Shown: positions 35,887 to 45,122 of the stretch, in pieces | Layout: each line of letters begins with the position of its first letter | How positions within the stretch are numbered: position 1 is the stretch's first letter | Assembly: GCF_024204645.1 (NCBI RefSeq) | Contig: NZ_CP100351.1 | Coordinates: 1,116,001-1,180,000, forward strand | Reading direction: 5' to 3' | DNA: 64,000 nt | Source of the DNA: Desulfomicrobium sp. ZS1 | GTDB lineage: Bacteria > Desulfobacterota > Desulfovibrionia > Desulfovibrionales > Desulfomicrobiaceae | Notes under the pieces: generated by a model | What the model was told of the DNA's origin: nothing | Database searches by the model: none | The model's input: the letters and a program-made list of their open reading frames with translations, nothing else | Position numbers and translations under genes: made by a program

Positions 35887-36300
35887 ATGACCGAGTCCAA
35901 AGTTGAGGGCACCTTGACCTTGCGTTTGCATGTCTGGTTCGAACGGGACGAGAAAATTTTTCTGGGCATCGGGCGTGCTCTTTTGCTTGAGAAAATCGAG
36001 GAGTGCGGGTCGCTCAGGCAGGCGGCCACGGACATGAAGATGTCTTACCGGGCGGCCTGGGGAAAGCTCAAAGCCGCCGAGGAGAGCATCGGCAAGCCTC
36101 TGGTGCAGAAGATCAAAGGCAAGGGGCAGCGCTATGAGCTTACCCCCGTTGGGCGTCAGCTTGCCCTGCAGTTTCTGCAGTTGCAAAGCGACATCGAGAC
36201 TTACGCCAAGGGTAAAGCCCAAGATATTTTTGGCGAAGAAGTGCAGTATTACGCCGACGCGTATCCGGAAACCAAACTCTCATCATTTAAGGCGGATTAG
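35887..36300 (+). CDS. ModE N-terminal-type transcriptional regulator
   Basis: A 137-residue protein with the winged-helix domain of ModE/LysR-like molybdate regulators: LRLHVWFERDEKIFLGIGRA, IEECGSLRQAATDMKMSYR, AAWGKLKAAEE and YELTPVGRQL. Full ModE is about 260 residues and ends in molybdate-binding MOP domains; these are absent, so any molybdate sensing must work differently. AGGAGGAGGAATCC precedes the ATG. It lies 2 nt upstream of moeA and probably controls this Moco operon and possibly fdhE, which diverges from it. Confidence 0.87.
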   Translation: MTESKVEGTLTLRLHVWFERDEKIFLGIGRALLLEKIEECGSLRQAATDMKMSYRAAWGKLKAAEESIGKPLVQKIKGKGQRYELTPVGRQLALQFLQLQSDIETYAKGKAQDIFGEEVQYYADAYPETKLSSFKAD

Positions 36301-36302
36301 GA

Positions 36303-37541
36303 ATGGATCATGGTTTTTTCCGGGTGATTAGTCCGGCCCGGTTTTGTGAATTGCTGCGCGGTGTTGCGCCCGTGGACTCCGAAATCTGTCCCTTGGAGGA
36401 CTGTCTGGGCCGCGTCCTGGCTGAGGACATTCTGTCCGCCGAAGACATCCCCGCCCTGAATCGCTCCTGCATGGACGGTTACGCCGTGCGTGCGGCAGAT
36501 ACTTTTGGCGCGAGCGAAGGCAATCCCGCCTACGTGGAGCTTGCCCGCAGCGCGGCCATCGATGAAATCGTCAGCCGCCCTCTGAACTCCGGGGAATGCA
36601 TGGGCATCGCCACCGGCGGGAGCCTGCCGCCCGGCGCGGACGCCGTGATCATGGTCGAGCATACCCAGATGCTTGGGGATACGACCGTTGAGATCCGCAA
36701 GACCGTGACCCCCGGCGAAAATGTCATGCTGCGGGGCGAGGATGTGGCTCAGGGGCAGGTGGCCGTGCCTGCCGGTCGGCGTCTGCGTCCGCAGGATGTG
36801 GGGCTCATGGCCGCTATCGGCTGCCTTTCGGCAAAAGTTTTTCGTCAGCCCCGGTGCGGCATTGTCTCTACGGGCGACGAACTGGTTCCTGTCGACCGCT
36901 CGCCCAGACCCGGGCAAATCCGGGACGTCAACTCCCACACCCTGGCCTGCATGGCCCGGCAGGCGGGGGCCCTGGCCTGTGCTCACGGGTTGGTCCCCGA
37001 TGTGCGCGAAGCACTGCGGGAGGCCCTGGCCCAAAGTCTGGAAAAGAATGATGTGGTCTTCATCTCCGGCGGCAGCTCCATCGGGACGCGGGATCTGACC
37101 ATAGACGTCCTGGAATCCTTTGCGGACAGCGAAATTCTGGCCCACGGCGTGTCCATCAGTCCCGGCAAGCCGACCATTCTTGCCCGCGTCGGGGGCAAGC
37201 CGGTGCTTGGGCTCCCCGGTCAGGTCACTTCCGCCCAGATCGTCATGCTGGTCTTTGGGCAGCCGCTTCTGGTGCATCTGGGGGGCGATGCGGGAGCCTT
37301 CGATCCTGGACGCATGATCATGCGTCCGGCCAAGCTCGGGACAAATCTGTCCTCCAAACCCGGCCGCGAAGATTATGTGCGGGTGCGGCTTGAAGAGCGG
37401 GACGGGGAGTGCGTGGCCATGCCCCGGCTCGGCAAGTCGGGGCTGCTGCGGACCATGCTTGATGCCGACGGGCTGGTGCGGCTGCCTGCCTCCCTGGAAG
37501 GCATGAGGGCCGGGCAGGACGTGGATGTCTGGATATTCTAA
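36303..37541 (+). CDS. moeA: Molybdopterin molybdotransferase MoeA
   Basis: A 412-residue enzyme that inserts molybdate into adenylylated molybdopterin. Family strings in order: LNRSCMDGYAVRA, ATGGSLPPGADAVIMVEHT, CGIVSTGDELVPV, FISGGSSIGTRDL, ISPGKPTILARVGGKPVLGLPG, then a C-terminal MoeA domain IV. Length is normal. Second gene of the ModE-like/moeA/moeA2 run, 14 nt before the fusion gene. Confidence 0.95.
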   Translation: MDHGFFRVISPARFCELLRGVAPVDSEICPLEDCLGRVLAEDILSAEDIPALNRSCMDGYAVRAADTFGASEGNPAYVELARSAAIDEIVSRPLNSGECMGIATGGSLPPGADAVIMVEHTQMLGDTTVEIRKTVTPGENVMLRGEDVAQGQVAVPAGRRLRPQDVGLMAAIGCLSAKVFRQPRCGIVSTGDELVPVDRSPRPGQIRDVNSHTLACMARQAGALACAHGLVPDVREALREALAQSLEKNDVVFISGGSSIGTRDLTIDVLESFADSEILAHGVSISPGKPTILARVGGKPVLGLPGQVTSAQIVMLVFGQPLLVHLGGDAGAFDPGRMIMRPAKLGTNLSSKPGREDYVRVRLEERDGECVAMPRLGKSGLLRTMLDADGLVRLPASLEGMRAGQDVDVWIF

Positions 37542-37555
37542 CCTGTGAAAGAACA

Positions 37556-39490
37556 ATGAAAAAAAGAAATATATACTTAAAGACGTTGCCTGTCTCTGAA
37601 GCCCTGCGGCTGACCATGGAAGCCCTTGACCGGGACCGGCTGGTCGGTCGGGAAACAATCCCCTCGCACCAGGCCTGCGGCCGGGTCACGGCGCAGGCGG
37701 TGTACGCGGTGTGCTCCTCCCCGACGTTTCACAGCGCGGCCATGGACGGCTACGCACTCAAAGCCGAGTCCACCTTTGCCGCCCGCGAAGGACGACCCGT
37801 GCGGCTGCTCAAGGGCAGCCAGTGCGCAGCCGTGAACACGGGGCATCCTCTGCCCGAGGGCATGGACGGGGTGCTTATGATCGAGAAGGCCGTGCGCGAC
37901 ACCGATGACGCCATCGAGCTTGAAACCCCGGTCTTTCCCATGCAGCACGTGCGGCGCATCGGCGAGGACATCGTGGCCACGGAGCTGCTTCTGCCGCAGA
38001 ACAGGCAGCTGTCCCCCTACGATGTGGGCGGGCTGCTCAGCGCCGGCATCTGGGAGGTGCCGGTCTGGGAGCAGCTGCGCATGGCATTCATCCCCACCGG
38101 CGACGAGGTCCTCGATTTCACCACGCGCCCAAGCCCTCGTCCGGGCCAGGTCATTGAAAGCAATTCCCAGGTTTTCGCAGGGTTGGCGGCCGCCCAGGGG
38201 TGTCTTTTCACCCGCGTCGATCCGGTTCCGGACAACGAGGAGGCCCTGACCGCGGCGGTGCGCGAGGCCGTGAACGGCCCCAACCATGTGATCGTCATCG
38301 GGGCCGGGTCTTCGGCCGGTTCTAAGGATTTTTCCCGCTCCATCATCGAGGGCCTTGGGCAGGTGCTGGTGCATGGGATCGATCTCATGCCCGGCAAGCC
38401 GTCCATTCTGGGCGTGGCGGGCGGCAAGCTGATCGTCGGCGCGCCGGGGTATCCGGTCTCGGCGGTGGTCTGCTTCGAAGAACTGCTCATTCCGCTTTTG
38501 TCCTGGTTGTCCCGTAAAACGCCGCCTGTCCGTCCGATTGCAACGGTGGAGCTGTCCCGCAAGGTGCCCTCCAAGCTTGGCACCGAAGAGCTGGTCCGTC
38601 TGGCCATCGGCCGGGTCGGAGAAAAGCTGGTGGCCACGCCCCTCGGGCGCGGAGCGGGTATGCTGACGACCCTCATCCGCGCTCAGGGCGTGACCCGCAT
38701 CCCGGTTGACAGCGAGGGGGCCGAGGCCGCCTCCATGGTCCGGGCCGAGCTGCTTGTCCCGGAAGCGGAGCTGGATCAGACCCTGGTCGTGGTCGGCAGC
38801 CACGACAACATCCTCGACGTGCTTGGCAACGAGCTGATGGGCCTGCCCCGGCCGGTGCGTATCGCCTCCAGTCATGTGGGTTCCATGGGCGGCCTCACGG
38901 CCCTTAAAAACCGTTCGGCGCTTATGGCCGGAACTCATCTTTTCGACGAGGACAGTGGGGATTTCAATTTTCCCTTTTTCCGCAAGTACCTGCCCGGCCT
39001 CGACGTGGCCTGCGTCAATCTGGCCATCCGTCATCAGGGGCTCATCGTGGCCAAGGGCAATCCCCTGGGCATCATCGGAGTCGAGGATCTTGTCCGGCCC
39101 GAAGTGCGTTTCATCAACCGTCAGCGCGGCGCCGGGACGCGCATTCTGCTTGACTACCACCTGCGGCAGGCCGGGATTGGGCCGGAGCAGGTGAACGGGT
39201 ACGAGAAGGAGGAGTTCACGCACATGGCCGTGGCCGTCAACGTGCTGACTGGAACGGCCTCCTGTGGATTGGGTATTTTCGCAGCCGCGAACGCCCTGGG
39301 GCTTGATTTCGTACCCCTGGCCAGGGAACGCTACGATTTGGCGTTTTTGCCGGAACTTGCGGACTGGAAGATCGAAACGGCGCTGGGACTGATCCGCTCG
39401 CAGGCCTTCAAGGAACGTATCGAAAAGCTGGGCGGCTACGAGACCGCCCTCACCGGCCGCATCATGGAACCGGGCCAGGGGCTGGGGTAG
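37556..39490 (+). CDS. MoeA fused to a PBP-like substrate-binding domain
   Basis: A 644-residue two-part protein. Residues 1 to ~410 are a second MoeA (FHSAAMDGYALKA, AFIPTGDEVLDF, IGAGSSAGSKDFSRS, MPGKPSILGVAGGKLIVGAPG). Residues ~420-640 are a periplasmic-binding-protein-like fold (VVVGSHDNILDVLGNEL, ASSHVGSMGGLTALKNRS, FINRQRGAGTRILLDYHLRQ), but without a signal peptide, so it is cytosolic. The fusion is known in anaerobes with many Mo/W enzymes. The added domain may bind molybdate or tungstate and choose the metal, which is inference. Confidence 0.9.
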   Translation: MKKRNIYLKTLPVSEALRLTMEALDRDRLVGRETIPSHQACGRVTAQAVYAVCSSPTFHSAAMDGYALKAESTFAAREGRPVRLLKGSQCAAVNTGHPLPEGMDGVLMIEKAVRDTDDAIELETPVFPMQHVRRIGEDIVATELLLPQNRQLSPYDVGGLLSAGIWEVPVWEQLRMAFIPTGDEVLDFTTRPSPRPGQVIESNSQVFAGLAAAQGCLFTRVDPVPDNEEALTAAVREAVNGPNHVIVIGAGSSAGSKDFSRSIIEGLGQVLVHGIDLMPGKPSILGVAGGKLIVGAPGYPVSAVVCFEELLIPLLSWLSRKTPPVRPIATVELSRKVPSKLGTEELVRLAIGRVGEKLVATPLGRGAGMLTTLIRAQGVTRIPVDSEGAEAASMVRAELLVPEAELDQTLVVVGSHDNILDVLGNELMGLPRPVRIASSHVGSMGGLTALKNRSALMAGTHLFDEDSGDFNFPFFRKYLPGLDVACVNLAIRHQGLIVAKGNPLGIIGVEDLVRPEVRFINRQRGAGTRILLDYHLRQAGIGPEQVNGYEKEEFTHMAVAVNVLTGTASCGLGIFAAANALGLDFVPLARERYDLAFLPELADWKIETALGLIRSQAFKERIEKLGGYETALTGRIMEPGQGLG

Positions 39491-39615
39491 CAGGCTGTCC
39501 CAAAACGGCGATCTGCTTTGTCACTGCAGAAAATCCAGACCCTCACGTATATCAGAATACGCTTCGGGCCTGGATTTTCTTTGTTCCTCGCATCTCACCA
39601 TTTTGGAACAGCCTG
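39491..39615. repeat. Structured repeat family 2, copy 1
   Basis: The outer stem is CAGGCTGTCCCAAAA (39491-39505) with TTTTGGAACAGCCTG (39601-39615), one C-A position. The inner stem is AGAAAATCCAG with CTGGATTTTCT. The apical core CCCTCACGTATATCAGAATA continues CGCTTCGGG. It directly follows the moeA-fusion stop and may also end that transcript. Its partner copy is at 54953-55080. Confidence 0.82.
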
Positions 39616-39699
39616 ACAGTCGTTTTTTGAACAATAAGCTAAACCCTTCTTTTTCCTTGACGCTGGAAAGTGGTTGAAGTAGCTGCATGATCCTCGCAG

Positions 39700-39775
39700 G
39701 CGGGAGTAGCTCAATGGCTAGAGCATCAGCCTTCCAAGCTGAGGGTTGCGGGTTCGAGTCCCGTTTCCCGCTCCA
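39700..39775 (+). tRNA. tRNA-Gly (anticodon TCC)
   Basis: 76 nt with encoded CCA. The acceptor GCGGGAG pairs with TTCCCGC. The anticodon arm TCAGC-CTTCCAA-GCTGA gives anticodon TCC. The T-loop GGTTCGAGTCC and the discriminator T are normal for glycine. Confidence 0.97.
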
Positions 39776-39784
39776 CGAGAAAAT

Positions 39785-39859
<75 letters not shown>

Positions 39860-39864
39860 TCAAT

Positions 39865-39939
<75 letters not shown>

Positions 39940-39946
39940 GATTTTT

Positions 39947-39975
39947 AGGCCGGTCCCTGACCGGCCTTTATTTTG
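39947..39975 (+). terminator. Terminator of the tRNA operon
   Basis: AGGCCGG pairs with CCGGCCT around TCCCTGA, followed by TTATTTT. It lies 7 nt after the last tRNA. Confidence 0.9.
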
Positions 39976-40002
39976 CCTAAAATATGCTCGAAGGGGCAAA
40001 AA

Positions 40003-40024
40003 AAAGCTCCCGAAAGGGAGCTTT
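40003..40024 (-). terminator. Terminator of the small minus-strand gene
   Basis: On the minus strand AAAGCTCCC pairs with GGGAGCTTT around a 4-nt loop, followed by a run of Ts. It lies 22 nt past the stop of the 69-residue gene, which supports that gene being real. Confidence 0.9.
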
Positions 40025-40045
40025 GAAGTGTCGAATGCAAGAAAA

Positions 40046-40255
40046 TTATATCTCGCCCATGGAGTGGCGCAATCTGAGTTCGTTCAGGATGGCGTTCTCG
40101 TAGTGCATTGATGGCGGTTCTTCGTGTTCCGCTGGTTCGAGATAGCGGTCGAGCATCTGACTTTCTTCCCAGAAATCGAGCAACTCGTCGTTGCCGAGGA
40201 TCTTGAGCTGGTCTTCCAGGGTGAAAGGATCCTCGTTGGGAAGGAATCGTGCCAT
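40046..40255 (-). CDS. Small conserved-looking acidic protein
   Basis: 69 residues starting MARFLPNEDPFTLEDQ, acidic and helical, with no signal peptide or known motif. AAGGAGCAGTTC precedes the ATG at 40255 and a strong terminator follows, so expression is well supported. The open frame extends upstream to 40456 but without a ribosome site. I do not recognise the family or function. Confidence 0.7.
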   Translation of the reverse strand: MARFLPNEDPFTLEDQLKILGNDELLDFWEESQMLDRYLEPAEHEEPPSMHYENAILNELRLRHSMGEI

Positions 40256-40471
40256 GAACTGCTCCTTGGGAGTGAGTGGTGAACGGTTACGTACGTGTTG
40301 ACCATTACGCACCCGTTTCAGACCTGTCCACCAAAATGTCCGGCCTTGGCAGACTGTTTTTGCCGGAGCTTTTGCCCTGCGTGCACGTGCTTGACCTTGC
40401 CGCTCTTTTGGGCAACGGAAAATGACTTGGCGTGGATAGGTGACGCATCTGCTCATACGTATTAAAGGCTC

Positions 40472-40502
40472 AAAGCCGCTCCTTACCGGGGGCGGCTTTT
40501 CC
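40472..40502 (+). terminator. Hairpin upstream of mfd
   Basis: AAAGCCGC at 40472-40479 (with C71) pairs with GCGGCTTT at 40492-40499, then TCCCC. It lies about 35 nt before the mfd start in its leader. It may be a leftover terminator or an attenuator. The rest of 40256-40533 holds promoter sequence only. Confidence 0.6.
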
Positions 40503-40533
40503 CCGTTCCTTTTAACTTCAGACCGGTCGAAAC

Positions 40534-43500
40534 GTGATCATCCCCCAAGCCTTGCAGAAGTTCATCGACGGATCAGAGCGTCAAACCAGAATCTTCAAAA
40601 GCGGTCCCGCTTCGCAGATGTTTCTGGCCCAGGCGTTGATTGAAAAGGGCCACAATGTCGTGCTGGTGCTGCCGCCGAGCGCGGATCTGCCCCTGTACGA
40701 TTCCCTGGCGCGTCTCTTTTCGCCTGCGGACAGAAACCTTTCTTTTTGGGAGCGGCGCTGGCTGCGTTTTCCCCATTATTCAGTGGAGGACCCACGCCGT
40801 TCTCCCTGGCCGGAACGTTGGCGGATCCTTTTTGCCCTGGCGCAGAAAAAGCGGGGACGCGGCGTGCTCCTGCCGCTTGAAAATCTGATCCAGAAATGGC
40901 CGCACCCCGAGTTGCTGCAGCGGGAGCATCTGAATCTGTCGGAAGGCGAGGAGATTTCCCAGGAGGATCTCCTGGAGACTCTGGTCAACTGGGGGTATGC
41001 ACGCGTTTCCATGGTCACCGCCGTGGGTGAGACGTCCCTGCGCGGCGACATCATGGATATTTTCTGTCCCGGCTACGACCATCCGCTGCGACTGGAATTT
41101 TTCGGCGACACCCTGGAGCGCATCCGGCTTTTTGAACCCATGTCCCAGCGGTCCCGCGCTGAACTCAAATCCCTGACAATTCTGCCCGTGGCCGGATGCA
41201 TAGGCGCCGATACCTATAAGGAAGAAGCCCGGAGCATGTTCGACGGATGGTTGCGGCTGGGTGAGATTTCAAAGCCTGCGCGCGCGGCGCTTGAAAAGGA
41301 GCTGCTGCAGGTCCATCCGCATCTGCCGCCGAGCATGTACTACCCTCGGACCGTCGGCCTGGATGCCTGGCTTCCCGAAGGGAGCGTCTTCATCATGGCC
41401 GAGGCCCAGGATTTGCGGACCAAGCTCGACGAGACAAGCTGGGCCTGGCAGAATTATTTTCGCGACGACGAGCGGCAGTGGCCTCGGCACGGCCTGATCC
41501 AGACCCCGGGCGACGTGCGCAAGACCTGGGAGGACAGTCGGCAGATTCTCTGCGAGAGTCTGGTTATGGGGGTACGCGAAGAAGGGTTGGACTTGCCCGA
41601 AGAGGGGGTAAGTTCGTTCGAGGAACTTTTCTGGACCCCGGAAAGCCGCTCCCGGCCATGGCGGGCGCTGATGCAGGAACTTGCCGTCTGGCGCAGAACC
41701 TACGCCCAGACCATTTTCTGTTTTCATACCGAGCAGTCCCGTAAAAAATTTCTGCAGCTCGCGGCCCAGGACGACCATGTGCTCAAAACCGAGTACGACG
41801 CCCAAGGCAAGGGAATCTTCGCCCTGGTCGGGTCTTTGGGACATGGCATGCGCCTGCCTTGGGCCGAAATCCAGATTTTGCCCGAGTCCGTGCTCCAGCC
41901 GGGGGCTCCCAAGGCGCAGCGCAGCGCGGGCAAGGCATTCAAGGGCCTCGATGCCTTTGACGAGCTGGAAAGCGGGGACCTGCTGGTTCATCGCGATTAT
42001 GGCCTGTGCCGCTTTGGCGGTTTGCATCGCATCAAGTTCGGGGATGTCGCCAACGATTACCTGTTGCTGCAGTACGACGGTGAGGACCGGCTCTATCTGC
42101 CGGTGGACCGCCTGGGGCAGGTGCAGCGTTACAAGGGGCCCGACGGCGCGGCCCCGGCTCTGGACCGTCTGGGCAGCGCGGCCTGGAGCAAGGCCCGCGA
42201 GCGCACTCGCCAGTCCATCGCCAAGATCGCGCGCGACCTGGTCGAGATGTACGCCTTCCGCAAGATCGCCAAGGGTTTTCAGTACAATCCCATCTCCGAG
42301 CTGTACTGGGAATTCGAGGCCAGTTTCGGCTTTGAGGAGACGCGCGATCAGGAAAAGGCCATTGCCGATGTTCTGGCCGACATGGAAAAGCCCGAGCCCA
42401 TGGACCGGCTGGTCTGCGGCGACGTGGGCTTCGGCAAGACCGAGGTGGCCCTGCGCGCGGCTTTCAGGGCGGTCCTGGACGGCAAGCAGGTGGCCCTCTT
42501 GTGCCCGACCACCGTTCTGGCCGAACAGCATTTCCAGACCTTCCGGCAGCGCATGGAGCCGTTCTCCATCACCGTGGGGCTCCTGAGCCGCTTTGTGCCT
42601 GCCGCCGGACAAAAACGGACCCTTGAAGCCGCGCGGCGCGGCCAGGTGGACGTCCTCATCGGCACCCACCGCATGCTCTCCAAGGACGTGGAGTTCGCCA
42701 ATCTGGCCCTTTTGATCCTCGACGAAGAGCAGCGGTTCGGCGTCAAGCACAAGGAGCGCATCAAGAAAATGCGTTCGACCATCGATGTCCTGACCCTGAC
42801 CGCTACGCCCATCCCGCGCACCTTGCAGCTCTCCCTGTCCGGGATCCGAGGCTTAAGCGTCATCGAGACTCCGCCGCGCGACCGCAAGCCGGTGGAGACC
42901 TCATTGCTGGAACGCGATCCGGCCCAGCTCAAGGCCATCTTGGAGCGTGAGCTGGCCCGGGGCGGCCAGGTTTTTTGGGTCTACAACCGGGTGCAGGGCC
43001 TGGAGCGGGTGGTGGAGTTCGTGTCCTCCCTGGTTCCCGGCGCGCGGGTCGGCATGGGACATGGCCAGATGAAGGCCCACGATCTGGAAGAAACCATGCA
43101 CAAGTTCTGGCATGGCGAGCTCGACGTGCTGGTCTGCACGGCCATCATCGAGTCGGGCCTGGACTTTCCCCGCGCCAACACCCTCATCGTCGATCAGGCC
43201 CAGCTCTTCGGGCTCGGTCAGCTGTACCAGCTGCGCGGCCGGGTGGGGCGCTCCAGCGAGCAGGCCTATGCCTATTTCATCATCCCCGACCTGGACCGCC
43301 TGCAGGAAACCTCGCGCAAGCGCCTCAAGATCATCCTCGACATGGATTATCTGGGCGCGGGCTTCAAGGTGGCCATGGAGGACCTGCGCCTGCGCGGAGC
43401 CGGCAATATCCTCGGCGAGGCCCAGTCCGGGACCATCGGCAAGGTCGGCCTCGACCTCTTTTTGGAAATGCTTGAGGAAGAAGTGACCAGATTGCGCGGC

Positions 43501-43974
43501 GGAAAGGTCGAAACGGAGATCGAGCCGGAGCTCAATCTTGGCTTCCAGGCCCTCATCCCCGAAGAGTACGTGGCCGACGGCAAGGAACGCCTGCATTATT
43601 ACAAGGCCCTGTCCTCCTGTCACGATGAGGGGGCCATCGTCGAAATCGTGGACGACATGCGCGACCGCTTCGGCTCTCTGCCCGAGGCGCTGAAGACCTT
43701 TGTGGCCGTGCTCATGATCAAGATCGACGCCCGCAGGCTGGGCGCGGTGCGGGTGGACCTGTTCGAAGACCGGGCTCTTATCCACTGGGACGAAACCCGG
43801 CACAATGTCGACCTTTCCAAGCTCATGGGCTGGGTGGGCGAAAATGCCGCCTGCGCCCGGATTCTGCCACCGGCCAAGCTGGAACTGCGCCTGCCTGCCG
43901 CGGCCTCGCCGACCCATGCTATGCATGCGTTGAAAGACCAGCTGCTGGTGCTCAGAGAGCGGATCAAGCTGTGA
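40534..43974 (+). CDS. mfd: Transcription-repair coupling factor Mfd
   Basis: A 1146-residue DNA translocase that removes stalled RNA polymerase and recruits UvrA. The N-terminal UvrB-like region is at 1-~330. The RNA polymerase interaction domain follows at ~470-560 (GDLLVHRDYGLCRFGG). The RecG-like helicase comes next, with Walker A CGDVGFGKTEVALRAA near residue 630, Walker B LLILDEEQRFGVKHKE and motif VI RGRVGRSSEQAYAYF. The C-terminal D7 domain is at ~1000-1146. Start codon is GTG with no clear ribosome site. It heads a housekeeping run through surA, rodZ and recO. Confidence 0.96.
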   Translation: MIIPQALQKFIDGSERQTRIFKSGPASQMFLAQALIEKGHNVVLVLPPSADLPLYDSLARLFSPADRNLSFWERRWLRFPHYSVEDPRRSPWPERWRILFALAQKKRGRGVLLPLENLIQKWPHPELLQREHLNLSEGEEISQEDLLETLVNWGYARVSMVTAVGETSLRGDIMDIFCPGYDHPLRLEFFGDTLERIRLFEPMSQRSRAELKSLTILPVAGCIGADTYKEEARSMFDGWLRLGEISKPARAALEKELLQVHPHLPPSMYYPRTVGLDAWLPEGSVFIMAEAQDLRTKLDETSWAWQNYFRDDERQWPRHGLIQTPGDVRKTWEDSRQILCESLVMGVREEGLDLPEEGVSSFEELFWTPESRSRPWRALMQELAVWRRTYAQTIFCFHTEQSRKKFLQLAAQDDHVLKTEYDAQGKGIFALVGSLGHGMRLPWAEIQILPESVLQPGAPKAQRSAGKAFKGLDAFDELESGDLLVHRDYGLCRFGGLHRIKFGDVANDYLLLQYDGEDRLYLPVDRLGQVQRYKGPDGAAPALDRLGSAAWSKARERTRQSIAKIARDLVEMYAFRKIAKGFQYNPISELYWEFEASFGFEETRDQEKAIADVLADMEKPEPMDRLVCGDVGFGKTEVALRAAFRAVLDGKQVALLCPTTVLAEQHFQTFRQRMEPFSITVGLLSRFVPAAGQKRTLEAARRGQVDVLIGTHRMLSKDVEFANLALLILDEEQRFGVKHKERIKKMRSTIDVLTLTATPIPRTLQLSLSGIRGLSVIETPPRDRKPVETSLLERDPAQLKAILERELARGGQVFWVYNRVQGLERVVEFVSSLVPGARVGMGHGQMKAHDLEETMHKFWHGELDVLVCTAIIESGLDFPRANTLIVDQAQLFGLGQLYQLRGRVGRSSEQAYAYFIIPDLDRLQETSRKRLKIILDMDYLGAGFKVAMEDLRLRGAGNILGEAQSGTIGKVGLDLFLEMLEEEVTRLRGGKVETEIEPELNLGFQALIPEEYVADGKERLHYYKALSSCHDEGAIVEIVDDMRDRFGSLPEALKTFVAVLMIKIDARRLGAVRVDLFEDRALIHWDETRHNVDLSKLMGWVGENAACARILPPAKLELRLPAAASPTHAMHALKDQLLVLRERIKL

Positions 43975-44165
43975 CGTGCCTCGCCGGGAGCGTCCCAAGT
44001 TTGAACTGGACTCGGTCTGCGCTGAAGGGTAGTACCTTGTGCGCATTGTCAACTTCGTCGCAAGCTGCCAAGTGGTTACCGGGATGCTGGATTTGCCTGC
44101 TCCGGAATATGTCATGCGGGGCAAATGGTCTTGCGATGTTCCTTAAAAAAAATGAGACCTGATTT

Positions 44166-45083
44166 ATGAAAAAATACGGTGTTCGTGCTGTTTTGACGTT
44201 TTCCCTTTTCTTTGTTCTCGCAGGCCTTGGACAGGCTGCGCAGTTGGTCGATCGCATCGTGGCCGTGGTCAACGGCGAGATCATCACTTTTCAGGACCTG
44301 CAGCAGCAGATTCGCCTGAGCGTGGGCCAGACTCCTGATCCCGCCACAGCCGAAAAAATTGCCCCGCAGGTGCTCGACGGCATGATCGACGATGTCATCC
44401 TGCGTCAGGAGGCCCAGCGGCTCAAAATCGAGGTCTCCGATTCCGAGGTGGAAAATGAAATTCGCCAGTTCAAGGCTCGTCGCCGTTTGAGCGAAGAGGA
44501 TTTCGAACGCACGCTGCGTCTTCAGGGCCTGACCCCGGAACAATTCAAGGAACGCAGCCGCGAAGACATCACCAAGCACAAGATGCTCGGCTACATGGTG
44601 CGGCGCAAGGTCGTGGTCACCCAGGAAGAGATTGACGCGTATATGGAGCAGAACCGCTCTGAATTGACCACTGAGCGCATCGTGGATGTGCAGATGCTCG
44701 TGCTTGTGGATGAGGAACGCGCTAATTCCCTCTGGAAGTCCTTGAGCGCGGGGGAGGTCAGCCTGGAGGAGGCGGTGGAGCGTTATTCCGTCGGTCCCAA
44801 GGCCGAAAATGGAGTCATGCGCGATGTGAGCTGGCGGGAATTGGCCGAGCCCTGGCGTGATGGCCTGCGGAATTTGAGCGCGGGCGAGCTGAGCAAACCT
44901 TTTCTGGTCCAGGACAAATGGGTCATCCTGAAGCTGCTGGACCGTCGGGACGGCGTGCGTCAGGAAGATGCCGCCGTGGAAGAAGAGGTGCGGGAGGCGA
45001 TTTTGCGTCCCAAACTCGAAGAGCGCTTCAAGGAATACATGAATGGATTGCGCAGCAAGGCCATCATCCAGAAGAAGCTTTAA
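44166..45083 (+). CDS. SurA-like periplasmic peptidyl-prolyl isomerase
   Basis: A 305-residue parvulin-type chaperone. A signal peptide (VLTFSLFFVLAGLGQA) is followed by the SurA N-terminal domain (VDRIVAVVNGEIITFQDLQQQI) and one PpiC domain (about 165-270: ERIVDVQMLVLVDEE, VERYSVGPKAENGVMRDVSW). E. coli SurA has two such domains; this short form is common outside enterics. Its role is folding of outer membrane proteins. The 190 nt after mfd show no gene. Confidence 0.85.
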   Translation: MKKYGVRAVLTFSLFFVLAGLGQAAQLVDRIVAVVNGEIITFQDLQQQIRLSVGQTPDPATAEKIAPQVLDGMIDDVILRQEAQRLKIEVSDSEVENEIRQFKARRRLSEEDFERTLRLQGLTPEQFKERSREDITKHKMLGYMVRRKVVVTQEEIDAYMEQNRSELTTERIVDVQMLVLVDEERANSLWKSLSAGEVSLEEAVERYSVGPKAENGVMRDVSWRELAEPWRDGLRNLSAGELSKPFLVQDKWVILKLLDRRDGVRQEDAAVEEEVREAILRPKLEERFKEYMNGLRSKAIIQKKL

Positions 45084-45122
45084 TTCTGCGTTTCGACAAA
45101 CCATCCATGGAGTTTCCAGCAT

